Shown: positions 15,156-21,755, numbered from the stretch's first letter. The stretch is DNA of 22,500 nucleotides from Candidatus Moraniibacteriota bacterium (GCA_003510895.1 DOKE01000017.1:1-22500); one strand, 5' to 3'. Notes: generated by a model not told the origin, from the sequence alone. Made by a program: numbers and translations.

Positions 15156-16244
15156 TTAATTGCTTTCTTCAAAGCCTCGCATCGCCAGTCCGATTGCCAC
15201 AGAAAAAGAAGCGCCCATTTTCCTAACTGAAGTTTCCAATTTTTTATCATATTCCAAATTTTTCCAAGGATCCCCTTTTTCAATTTTAACCTTGAGATTT
15301 TCAGAAAAATATTTATCCAAACCAAACATCGCGGAAGTTCCCCCGGAAAGAATAATACTTTCCACGCCCTTGTCCTTATTTTTTTCATTATAGACATTTA
15401 ACATTCGTTTAACTTCTCCGTTTATCAATTCCAGGATAGGTATTGTTATAGCGGACTCTTTGTTATTGATAAAATCTTTATTTTCCTGCTTGAAAGATTC
15501 GGCTCTTTGCTTGGAAATATTCAAGCTTTCCGCAATGCTCTTGGTTATATCTTCTCCTCCGGCAGTGATGCTGCGATTAACCACAATGGATCCATTCTCA
15601 ACTAAAATAAGATTGGTCGATCTTGATCCGATATCAACAATAATAAAATTTCCCGGACGATTGCCTATCAAAGCTCTTGCAATTGAAAATGTTTCCAGTT
15701 CGATTGCTTCCATAGTCAAGCCGCTATCCACAAAAAAATTACCATACCGAGAAACTTCTCTTTTGGGAGCAGCCACCAAAAGAACTTCTATATTTCCTCC
15801 GTCATTTTCGCTTTTCTTATCAATATCGCCTTTGTTTTTCTTAACAATCTCCCAACTTAATGAAATTTCATCTATTGAAGCCGGGATATATTTATGAGCC
15901 TCGAATTCAACAGCTTTTTCTATCTCTTCTTCTTTCATTGCGGGAAATTCAATAAGTACAACCAAACCATTGAAACCGGGAATAGCGGCAAAGGCGATGT
16001 TTCCTTTCATCTTCATTTTACCAATCAAATTTTTAAGAGCCGCTCGCATCCTGTCCTCATAAGAATGCAAAATTGGTTCGTTACTGCCATTGATACTTTC
16101 AGTTATTCCCGCCAAATCAAAAGATCCGTAATTTTCCAAATACGGTTTTCCATTTTTTAAAGTTAATTCGATTATCTTAATAGAAGAGGTTCCAAAATCA
16201 ACCCCAATAAAATTATCTTTTTTGCCTGAAAAAAATCCAAACAT
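15156..16244 (-). CDS. pilM: actin-like pilus assembly ATPase
   Basis: PilM is a cytoplasmic actin/FtsA-like protein that joins PilN and the motor complex. The 362-residue product has the phosphate-1 loop GVDFGTSSIKI (14-24), the phosphate-2 segment VDIGSRSTNL (203-212) and the adenosine-binding ILSGGTSAM (298-306), plus the family sequence AVEFEAHKYIP near 111-121. Length matches the family. It is the first gene of the pil operon. It has two good extended -10 promoters upstream, shared intergenic space with the divergent clpC, and no visible Shine-Dalgarno sequence. Confidence 0.94.
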   Translation of the reverse strand: MFGFFSGKKDNFIGVDFGTSSIKIIELTLKNGKPYLENYGSFDLAGITESINGSNEPILHSYEDRMRAALKNLIGKMKMKGNIAFAAIPGFNGLVVLIEFPAMKEEEIEKAVEFEAHKYIPASIDEISLSWEIVKKNKGDIDKKSENDGGNIEVLLVAAPKREVSRYGNFFVDSGLTMEAIELETFSIARALIGNRPGNFIIVDIGSRSTNLILVENGSIVVNRSITAGGEDITKSIAESLNISKQRAESFKQENKDFINNKESAITIPILELINGEVKRMLNVYNEKNKDKGVESIILSGGTSAMFGLDKYFSENLKVKIEKGDPWKNLEYDKKLETSVRKMGASFSVAIGLAMRGFEESN

Positions 16245-16306
16245 ATTTTGTTTTTATTTTTGTTAAAAACTAAAATCACTAAAAGCGGTTTCCAAACTTT
16301 TTTTAA

Positions 16307-16336
16307 ATTATATCACAAAAACACAAAAATCAACAA
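16307..16336 (-). promoter_or_regulatory. pil operon promoter, proximal
   Basis: On the minus strand TTGTTG (16331-16336), 18-bp spacer, extended -10 TGA-TATAAT (perfect -10 at 16307-16312). It would give a leader of about 56 bases to pilM. Confidence 0.6.
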
Positions 16337-16359
16337 CTCATCAAATCCGCTCAGATTAA

Positions 16360-16368
16360 ATTATACCA
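16360..16368 (-). promoter_or_regulatory. pil operon promoter, distal extended -10
   Basis: TGG-TATAAT on the minus strand (perfect -10 at 16360-16365) with no good -35. It lies 53 bp upstream of the proximal -10. The same TGGTATAATTTAA string occurs in front of pilT. Confidence 0.45.
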
Positions 16369-16411
16369 CACAAATGCTTTTTTATTCATTTTCCGCTGTT
16401 AGTTTTTCAGG

Positions 16412-16440
16412 TTGACAGAAGCTCATAATAAAAATAGAAT
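16412..16440 (+). promoter_or_regulatory. clpC promoter
   Basis: Perfect -35 TTGACA (16412-16417), 17-bp spacer and -10 TAGAAT (16435-16440). The leader to the ATG is about 40 bases with no visible Shine-Dalgarno sequence. Confidence 0.8.
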
Positions 16441-16485
16441 TATTAAACAATTAAATCTGCGAAAAATACTATCAACAATATACTC

Positions 16486-18954
16486 ATGTTTCAATCAAAA
16501 ATATTCGAAAAAATGACCGCCTATGCAAAGAATAGCCTTTTGCAAGCGAATGAATTAGCCAGGAATGAATCCGAGAAAAAAATATCGCCAACTCATCTTT
16601 TGCGCGCTATTTATTTGGAAAAAGGCAGCCTGGGAAGCAATACATTGAAAGATTTAGGCTTTGACAAAGAACATTTTTCCTCAAAAAAGAAAAATGGGAA
16701 TTTGAAATTAAATAAAGAAACCTACTTGCCCTTTTCTCCTTCACTAAGCCGAACCGTAACACAAGCCTATGCTATCGCAAATTCATTCAACTATCCCTAT
16801 GTCGGAACGGAACATCTGGTTTATGCCTTAACTGAATCGACCGATAAATCAGTAAGAGAAATATTTCAAAAAATATCTTTTGATGAAAAAAAGATCAAGC
16901 CATTCGCGCGCGCTCCTTTGGGAAATGACTTTTTGTCCGACTTACCCAAATCTGTTCCTCTTCCTGATATAAGTTTTTCCAAAACTAAAAAAAATGATTC
17001 CTCCCAAACTCCCTACCTCAACCAATTTTGCGTCAATCTCAACAAAGAAGTTGAAGAAAGAAACGAAATTATAAGCGGAAGAGATGATGAAATTGAAAGA
17101 ATAATTCACATACTAGGAAGAAAAACCAAAAATAATCCTCTTCTTATTGGCGATCCGGGTATTGGGAAAACCGCTTTGGTTTCGGGCTTGGCCAAAAAAA
17201 TAAATTCAGGAAAAATTCCCGGCTATTTATTAAACAAAACTATTTATTCTCTCGATATGGCTTTGCTTGTTGCGGGAACAACTTTTCGAGGAGAATTTGA
17301 AAATCGTCTCAAGGAAGTAATCAGCGAAGCAACCAGAAATAAAAAAGTTATTCTTTTTATAGACGAACTGCACGGAATTGTCGGAGCCGGAAATTCACAA
17401 GGCAGCCTTGATGCGGCCAATATTCTCAAACCCGCTCTTTCTAAAGGAGACATTCAATGTATTGGAGCAACTACCTATGCCGAACACAAAAAATATATAG
17501 AAAAAGATCCGGCGCTCGCAAGACGTTTTCAACCAATCCAACTTTTTGAGCCTTCAAAAGAAGTCGCCAAATTAATATTAAAAAATCTTTCCCCTCAATT
17601 TGAAAAATTCCACAACGTGGCGATATCTGAAGATGCCCTGGACGCATCCATAGAACTAAGTGTTCGCTATATAGCCGACCGATTTCTTCCTGACAAAGCT
17701 ATTGATGTTTTAGATGAAACCGCTTCCGCTCTAAAAAATAAAAACGCCTTCAATTCCGATATAAATCTGCTTAAAAAATATGAAGATGAATTCAAAGAAA
17801 TAGTTAGAAAAAAAGAGCTTCTTGTTCAGCAACATAAATATGAATTCGCCCTGGAATTACAAAAAAAGGAATCTGCGCTTTCTGAAAAAATTTCCCAAAT
17901 AACCAAGAAACAATCTCTCACATCAATCAAGAAAACAGCTTTGACCAAAAATGATGTCGCGCTAACTATTTCTAAAATCACAGGAATTCCGATAGAAAAA
18001 ATTTCCGCGCAAAAAAATAATTCCAAGATTGCAGACATTGAAAAACGACTCAATGAAAAAATTATTGGACAAAAAAATGCCATCAAAATAATTTCCGACG
18101 TTTTTTTCAGGTCATACAGCGGAATTTCCAACCCAGACAGACCAGCTGGATCATTTCTATTTCTAGGTCCTACCGGAGTGGGAAAAACATTGACCTCAAA
18201 AATAATTGCTCAAGAAATTTTCTCTTCCGAAAATGCAATGATTCGCATAGATATGAGTGAATTTTCAGAAAAACACACCCTGTCCAGATTGGTCGGCGCT
18301 CCGGCCGGATATATTGGGTTTGGCGAGGGAGGATCGCTCACGGAAAAAGTTCGCCATAAACCATACTCCCTAATTCTTTTTGACGAAATTGAAAAAGCTC
18401 ATCCGGATATTCTCAACATACTTCTGCAAATTCTAGAAGATGGAATTTTGACTGACGCGGAAGGAAGATCGGTTAATTTCAAAAACACCATCATCATTTT
18501 GACATCCAACATTGGAACGGCGGAATTTACCGGAGCCGCAAAACTAGGTTTTCAATCAAGCGAAAAAACCGAACAACTTCATCAGCAATTCGAATCCATA
18601 AAAAACAATATCCTTAAAGAAATTTATCAGCGCATAAAACCAGAAATAATAAATCGCTTGGATCATATTATAGTTTTTGACGCTCTTTCAGAAGAAACCA
18701 TTGAAAAAATAGTCGACATTGAAATGAAAAAACTTTCCGCGCGATTGAAAAAAAATTCCATTCTGCTGAAAATCCATCCGCAAATCTTGCGTTTCATAAC
18801 TAAAAAAAGTTATTCTACTGAATATGGAGCGAGATCGGTCAGAAAAAATATTCAAGATCTCGTGGAAACCAAAATTGCCCAAGCCATACTAAAAAATCAA
18901 CAAAAGAAAAATTTCACTTTGCATTTGAAAAATAATGATTTATTTGTCGAATAA
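16486..18954 (+). CDS. clpC: ClpC-type AAA+ unfoldase
   Basis: This HSP100 ATPase unfolds proteins, normally feeding them to ClpP. The 822-residue protein has a double Clp N-domain (about 8-145), D1 with Walker A GDPGIGKT (222-229) and Walker B VILFIDE (288-294), a short middle region (about 425-475) resembling the UVR-type linker of ClpC rather than the long ClpB coiled coil, and D2 with Walker A GPTGVGKT (561-568) and Walker B LILFDE. LGF near residues 687-689 sits where ClpC carries its ClpP-binding loop, which ClpB lacks. Each trait favours ClpC over ClpB. The start at 16486 fits the N-domain, and a second Met nine codons on is possible. It overlaps comFC by 20 bases. Confidence 0.92.
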   Translation: MFQSKIFEKMTAYAKNSLLQANELARNESEKKISPTHLLRAIYLEKGSLGSNTLKDLGFDKEHFSSKKKNGNLKLNKETYLPFSPSLSRTVTQAYAIANSFNYPYVGTEHLVYALTESTDKSVREIFQKISFDEKKIKPFARAPLGNDFLSDLPKSVPLPDISFSKTKKNDSSQTPYLNQFCVNLNKEVEERNEIISGRDDEIERIIHILGRKTKNNPLLIGDPGIGKTALVSGLAKKINSGKIPGYLLNKTIYSLDMALLVAGTTFRGEFENRLKEVISEATRNKKVILFIDELHGIVGAGNSQGSLDAANILKPALSKGDIQCIGATTYAEHKKYIEKDPALARRFQPIQLFEPSKEVAKLILKNLSPQFEKFHNVAISEDALDASIELSVRYIADRFLPDKAIDVLDETASALKNKNAFNSDINLLKKYEDEFKEIVRKKELLVQQHKYEFALELQKKESALSEKISQITKKQSLTSIKKTALTKNDVALTISKITGIPIEKISAQKNNSKIADIEKRLNEKIIGQKNAIKIISDVFFRSYSGISNPDRPAGSFLFLGPTGVGKTLTSKIIAQEIFSSENAMIRIDMSEFSEKHTLSRLVGAPAGYIGFGEGGSLTEKVRHKPYSLILFDEIEKAHPDILNILLQILEDGILTDAEGRSVNFKNTIIILTSNIGTAEFTGAAKLGFQSSEKTEQLHQQFESIKNNILKEIYQRIKPEIINRLDHIIVFDALSEETIEKIVDIEMKKLSARLKKNSILLKIHPQILRFITKKSYSTEYGARSVRKNIQDLVETKIAQAILKNQQKKNFTLHLKNNDLFVE

Positions 18955-19705
18955 AAAATTCTTGAAAATTGTTTCAAGAAGCCTGTCTGCAATCAATAAA
19001 TTTTTTTTAGATTGCCTTTTGCCTATTTCTTGTTTGAATTGCCACACTTTCAATCAATGGATTTGCCCAAACTGTCTTTCGAAAATAAAAATAACTACGG
19101 AAGATTTTTGCCCGGCCTGCGAAAAAGTTCCCACTCCCGACGGAAAAACTTGCTTTGCCTGCAAAAATAAAAATTCTCTCGACGGTCTCTTGGTTTGTTG
19201 TTCCTACAAAGAGAATGTTGTTTCAAAAGCGATCCATTCGCTAAAATATAAATTTATTTCCGATCTGCGCCAACCGCTGGGAAAAATTATGATCCGAAAA
19301 ATATTATCTTCTTCTCTGCCGCTGCCCGATTGTCTAATTCCCGTTCCGCTCTATTCCAAGAGATTGCGCTGGCGAGGATTTAATCAGTCTTTGCTTCTGG
19401 CTAAATATGTCGGAAAAAATCTGACCCCCGGCCTGAAAATTCCGACTTGGAGTAACATTCTTTTCAGGAACAAAAACACCCGCGCCCAAATGAGCATAAG
19501 AAACTATCAACAAAGAAAAGAAAATATCATCAACGCTTTTTCCATTTCAAATTCGAAAAAAATCCAAGGAAAAACCATACTACTAATTGATGATGTCGCC
19601 ACCACTGGAGCGACTATTTTTGAATGCGCCAAGACATTGAAAAATAATGGAGCGAAAAAAGTTTTTGCATTGGTGATTGCTCGACAAGAAATAAAAATGA
19701 AATAG
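18935..19705 (+). CDS. comFC: ComFC/GntX-family phosphoribosyltransferase-like protein
   Basis: ComFC-type proteins are needed for natural transformation in several bacteria, and GntX-like members have related roles. The 256-residue product has the double zinc finger (C33, C36, C44, C47, then C59, C62, C73, C76), the family stretch KYKFISDLRQPLG, LIPVPLYSKRLRWRGFNQ (about 134-151) and the PRPP-binding loop ILLIDDVATTGAT (215-227). Length is normal. The ATG lies within the end of clpC (20-base overlap), so the two are co-transcribed. Its 3' end converges on the CYTH gene with a 12-base gap and no visible terminator. With the pil cluster next door it supports a DNA-uptake role (inference). Confidence 0.93.
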   Translation: MIYLSNKKFLKIVSRSLSAINKFFLDCLLPISCLNCHTFNQWICPNCLSKIKITTEDFCPACEKVPTPDGKTCFACKNKNSLDGLLVCCSYKENVVSKAIHSLKYKFISDLRQPLGKIMIRKILSSSLPLPDCLIPVPLYSKRLRWRGFNQSLLLAKYVGKNLTPGLKIPTWSNILFRNKNTRAQMSIRNYQQRKENIINAFSISNSKKIQGKTILLIDDVATTGATIFECAKTLKNNGAKKVFALVIARQEIKMK

Positions 19706-19717
19706 ACTTTCAATTAT

Positions 19718-20320
19718 TCATTCTTCCAAAACCACTCCGCTTTTCAAAAGTTCCTGATAATGCTCGGGCTTTTTTCTTTTCAAATATTCAATCACTTTTC
19801 CTCTCACCGGAGCCATCTCAAGATTATTTTCTTTGGCAAAATTTTCGATTTTTTCAACAGCTTTTTCCATATCTTTTTTGTTTTCAACCATAATTTCAAA
19901 TTCTCCCAAAGCATAAGAAAAATCATCAAAAAAAACTTCATCCAAGTCTATTGAAATATCGTCTTTTTTGTATTTTTTTCTGACAGTTCGACATCGACAA
20001 AAAATTTTATACCCAAATCGGTGGATATCCTGTTCAAAACTTCCCATTGGCGCGATTGAAAAAATTTGTCGTATTTTTTCTTCTCCCTCAATTTCCTGAT
20101 ATTTGTTGAAATGTTTTTTATTATCTTCCAGATGGGCTGGTATTTTCAACTGAAAATCACCATTGCGATTTCTCAGCCAAATATCATTCTTGGTCAAATT
20201 ATATTTTTCCGTATCATAGTAGACATCAACAATCGTTTCTTCTCCGAAAAATTTGAATTTTTCGGAAATATCCCGAATCTGCTTTTTGGAAAACAAGAAT
20301 TTTTTTTCCACTTCAATCAT
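19718..20320 (-). CDS. CYTH-domain phosphohydrolase (thiamine-triphosphatase/adenylate-cyclase class IV superfamily)
   Basis: CYTH enzymes act on triphosphates inside a beta-barrel tunnel with divalent metal. The 200-residue product begins with the ExExK signature (Glu3, Glu5, Lys7 in IEVEKKF). Barrel residues typical of the fold follow: YYDTEKYNLTKNDIWLRNRNG, QLKIP, RTVRKKY, SIDLDEVFF and LGEFEIMVE. The C-terminal GKVIEYLKRKKPEHYQELLKSGVV resembles thiamine-triphosphatase-like members. Substrate cannot be assigned from sequence; thiamine triphosphate or tripolyphosphate are the likeliest. A GGAGAG ribosome binding site lies before the ATG. It appears to be the last gene of a short operon with the upstream membrane proteins. 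Confidence 0.88.
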   Translation of the reverse strand: MIEVEKKFLFSKKQIRDISEKFKFFGEETIVDVYYDTEKYNLTKNDIWLRNRNGDFQLKIPAHLEDNKKHFNKYQEIEGEEKIRQIFSIAPMGSFEQDIHRFGYKIFCRCRTVRKKYKKDDISIDLDEVFFDDFSYALGEFEIMVENKKDMEKAVEKIENFAKENNLEMAPVRGKVIEYLKRKKPEHYQELLKSGVVLEE

Positions 20321-20356
20321 AAAAATATCTCTCCATTAAAAAAATACATACTTGCA

Positions 20357-20455
20357 TTATTTCAGATAATCTTTCAAAATAAAAGAGAAAAAAATCGCTA
20401 TAGACAGCGACATAAATAATCTGATCAGAATTGATTTGTATCGAATGTTTTTCAT
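20357..20455 (-). CDS. possible 32-residue single-span membrane peptide
   Basis: A short ORF begins at an ATG that overlaps the stop of the upstream four-helix gene (ATGA). It reads MKNIRYKSILIRLFMSLSIA followed by a hydrophobic stretch and KDYLK. A basic N terminus, one membrane span and a charged end make a sensible small membrane protein, and the gap to the CYTH gene is 36 bases. Against it: a short hairpin with a T tract lies inside the ORF (20388-20411) and could be a terminator instead. Function unknown. Confidence 0.4.
   Translation of the reverse strand: MKNIRYKSILIRLFMSLSIAIFFSFILKDYLK
20388..20411 (-). terminator. weak possible terminator within the 32-residue ORF
   Basis: Minus strand GTCGCT, loop GTCTAT, AGCGAT and seven T. 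The stem is five Watson-Crick pairs plus a G-U. It competes with the reading of this stretch as membrane-span codons. If real it would end or attenuate the operon before the CYTH gene. Confidence 0.4.
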
Positions 20456-20865
20456 TGTTGTTTTGTTATGCTTTTTAAATCGCTTTTAAAAATAATGCAC
20501 AGCGCGGCGCAAATAGACAATCCTTCCAGGAGAATAAAAAAGGAATCTTCCAAAACGACATTTCTGAAACCAACAATGCTTGCTGATATTCCCGCCCAGA
20601 AAAGAGCGTTATAAAAAATATGCAACTTAAATTTATCAATATTATCTTTATTTAATATTCTTTTTACAAATCCAAAAGCATAGAGCAAATAAAGAATCCC
20701 CATTCCGATCATATTGGGTAAAAAGAAAAACATCGCATAAAATCTCACAATGTTTTTAACCAAATTCTCGCTATATAAATAATATTGAGCAAAAAAAACA
20801 AGGCCAACAATAATAACCAGGATGGCTTGCAGAAAAACGAGAGATACAAAAACTGATCTTTTCAT
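20452..20865 (-). CDS. four-span membrane protein of unknown function
   Basis: The 137-residue product has four hydrophobic spans at about residues 5-27, 41-66, 83-101 and 108-126, separated by short basic loops (KRILNKDNIDKFKLH), and a Lys-rich tail. No family motif is recognised. A good extended -10 (TGT-TATAAT) lies about 33 bases upstream. The gene is first in a likely operon with the small ORF and the CYTH gene. Its promoter region directly abuts the left copy of the 20-bp direct repeat, so the repeat junction forms its upstream border. Confidence 0.75.
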   Translation of the reverse strand: MKRSVFVSLVFLQAILVIIVGLVFFAQYYLYSENLVKNIVRFYAMFFFLPNMIGMGILYLLYAFGFVKRILNKDNIDKFKLHIFYNALFWAGISASIVGFRNVVLEDSFFILLEGLSICAALCIIFKSDLKSITKQQ

Positions 20866-20897
20866 TAAATTGTTTTTTGTTTTTTATTTGCAACATT

Positions 20898-20926
20898 ATT
20901 ATAACACAAAAATATTTTTTGCAAAA
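20898..20926 (-). promoter_or_regulatory. promoter of the four-span membrane protein gene
   Basis: Perfect TATAAT (20898-20903 on the minus strand) with the TG extension. The base 17 bp upstream (TTTTGC, 20921-20926) is a poor -35 and lies within the direct repeat. Confidence 0.5.
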
Positions 20927-20940
20927 TAGAATGTGTCCTT
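20921..20940. repeat. 20-bp direct repeat, left copy (att-like)
   Basis: The sequence gcaaaatagaatgtgtcctt is identical to 21572-21591. The last seven bases equal the 3' end of the tRNA-Arg gene (discriminator base plus six acceptor-stem bases). The flanks of the two copies differ, so the match is exactly 20 bp. Confidence 0.85.
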
Positions 20941-20948
20941 ACAAATGC

Positions 20949-20986
20949 AAAAAAAACAGGGTCAATCCAGTATTGGATTAACCCTG
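20949..20986 (-). terminator. intrinsic terminator of the 132-residue gene
   Basis: Minus strand CAGGGTTAATCC, loop AATACT, GGATTGACCCTG: a 12-bp stem with one G-U pair and no mismatch, followed by eight T. It lies 18 bases after the stop codon. Confidence 0.92.
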
Positions 20987-21004
20987 ACGAATTCAGAATT
21001 ACCA

Positions 21005-21403
21005 TCAAGAGAATTTTTGATTCAAAATAACAGCAGACGCCTGAATTATATCAGCGTATTTCTGAATTTCCTCCTTGACAATCTCAAGAAGAGAAGGATT
21101 AAATATAGAACAGATAACTTCCTTCTTCCCATAGGCACCGCCAGAGAGCCCAGGAAAAATGGCAAACAATTTCCGATAATACCGCTCACGATGAATGAAC
21201 CCAAGCCAATAAGTATCACGAATTTCGGCGATGTAAAAAAATGGATTAATTCCAGGGATAAGGTCACTGGGGCTTGGATCGTAGTGCTCGATTGAGAGCA
21301 GGTTTGTAAACCGTAACTGACCACGCTCACAGACGCGCTTAAGAGCATCCATTAACGCAGTATCTCCACTCGCTTCTTCTTTAATCTCCATTGCTGCTGC
21401 CAT
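21005..21403 (-). CDS. 132-residue orphan protein in a tRNA-linked cassette
   Basis: I do not recognise the family. The product is soluble-looking, with no membrane span or signal. Its most distinctive stretch is SDLIPGINPFFYIAEIRDTY followed by WLGFIHRERYYRKLFAIFP and GLSGGAYGKKEV. It ends in a helix (LLEIVKEEIQKYADIIQASAVI). Its GC content is visibly higher and its codon choice less A/T-driven than in the pil or clp genes, which suggests transfer. The reading is supported by an ideal RBS (GGAGAGGAGG, 6-7 bases before the ATG), a consensus promoter and a perfect terminator. The start at 21403 fits the RBS; a second Met four codons on is possible. It lies between two exact 20-bp direct repeats. 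Confidence 0.8.
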   Translation of the reverse strand: MAAAMEIKEEASGDTALMDALKRVCERGQLRFTNLLSIEHYDPSPSDLIPGINPFFYIAEIRDTYWLGFIHRERYYRKLFAIFPGLSGGAYGKKEVICSIFNPSLLEIVKEEIQKYADIIQASAVILNQKFS

Positions 21404-21442
21404 ATAATCCTCCTCTCCAAAGAACTGGTTAATTTGATTTAA

Positions 21443-21462
21443 TTCAGAACACCATGTCTGAA
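21443..21462 (-). promoter_or_regulatory. leader dyad of the 132-residue gene
   Basis: Perfect 6-bp inverted repeat TTCAGA (21443-21448), 8-base gap, TCTGAA (21457-21462), lying just downstream of the predicted transcription start. It could be an operator or an mRNA hairpin. Confidence 0.45.
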
Positions 21463-21466
21463 CTTC

Positions 21467-21481
21467 ATGCTATTCTAGCAT
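21467..21481. promoter_or_regulatory. palindrome over the -10 of the 132-residue gene
   Basis: ATGCTA-TTC-TAGCAT is a perfect 6-3-6 palindrome centred on the -10 hexamer. Placement over the -10 is where a repressor would act. Confidence 0.5.
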
Positions 21482-21500
21482 AATAAACCTTCGGTGTCAA
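21472..21500 (-). promoter_or_regulatory. consensus promoter of the 132-residue gene
   Basis: Perfect -35 TTGACA (21495-21500), 17-bp spacer and extended -10 TGC-TAGAAT (21472-21477). This is one of the strongest promoters in the window. The leader to the ATG is about 62 bases. Confidence 0.88.
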
Positions 21501-21504
21501 GCAT

Positions 21505-21528
21505 TTTTTGACTGCATTTTTGACTGCA
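21505..21528. repeat. 12-bp tandem direct repeat upstream of the -35
   Basis: Two exact adjacent copies of tttttgactgca (21505-21516 and 21517-21528) end 4 bp before the -35. Arrays in this position often bind activators or repressors, but the protein is unknown. Confidence 0.75.
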
Positions 21529-21571
21529 TTCTTAGTTTTCACCTCACCTATAAACACTAATTAACCATCTA

Positions 21572-21591
21572 GCAAAATAGAATGTGTCCTT
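21572..21591. repeat. 20-bp direct repeat, right copy (att-like, covers tRNA 3' end)
   Basis: Identical to 20921-20940. Bases 21585-21591 are the discriminator base and six acceptor-stem bases of tRNA-Arg; 21572-21584 are the adjoining flank. Together with the other copy it brackets about 630 bp. Confidence 0.85.
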
Positions 21592-21657
21592 GGCAGGAAT
21601 CGAACCTGCGACCTTCTGGACCGCAACCAGACGCTCTATCCACTGAGCTACAAGGAC
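21585..21657 (-). tRNA. tRNA-Arg, anticodon GCG
   Basis: The minus strand folds into a full 73-base cloverleaf: acceptor GTCCTTG/CAAGGAC, D arm GCTC/GAGC, anticodon stem TCTGG/CCAGA with loop TTGCGGT, a 5-base variable loop, T arm GCAGG/CCTGC with TTCGATT, discriminator A. The anticodon is GCG (codon CGC, and CGU by wobble). CCA is not encoded. Most bacteria instead use anticodon ACG edited to ICG. The 3' end lies in the direct repeat. Confidence 0.95.
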
Positions 21658-21675
21658 AAAATTTTCTTTATTCAC

Positions 21676-21705
21676 AACACATAACAAAATAACACATAAC
21701 AAAAT
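21676..21705. repeat. 15-bp tandem duplication upstream of tRNA-Arg
   Basis: Two exact adjacent copies of aacacataacaaaat (21676-21690 and 21691-21705), between the terminator of the upstream gene and the tRNA 5' end. Confidence 0.8.
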
Positions 21706-21735
21706 AAAAAACAAGAGTTTAAAACCCTTGTTTTT
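21706..21735 (-). terminator. intrinsic terminator of the two-span membrane protein gene
   Basis: Minus strand AAACAAGGG and CTCTTGTTT form a 9-bp stem (21709-21717 with 21725-21733) with one G-U pair that exists only in minus-strand RNA. The stem is extended by A/T pairs and ends in a run of T (21711-21706). It lies about 20 bases after the stop codon. Confidence 0.75.
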
Positions 21736-21755
21736 ATGTTGCATGCCGTATGTTT

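Noticed and set aside
16486..18954. clpB identity for the AAA+ gene
   Set aside because: The middle region is far too short for the ClpB coiled coil, and an LGF tripeptide is present where ClpC has its ClpP loop.
20933..21295. 120-residue plus-strand ORF across the cassette
   Set aside because: It begins inside the direct repeat, runs through the terminator hairpin, and opposes a gene with full expression signals.
21046..21348. 100-residue minus-strand ORF in another frame of the 132-residue gene
   Set aside because: It lacks the RBS that fits the 21403 start and ends well before the terminator.
21544..21744. 66-residue minus-strand ORF across the tRNA-Arg
   Set aside because: It translates the tRNA itself (VAQWIERLVAVQKVAGSIPA is the usual product of reading through a tRNA gene) and overlaps a terminator.
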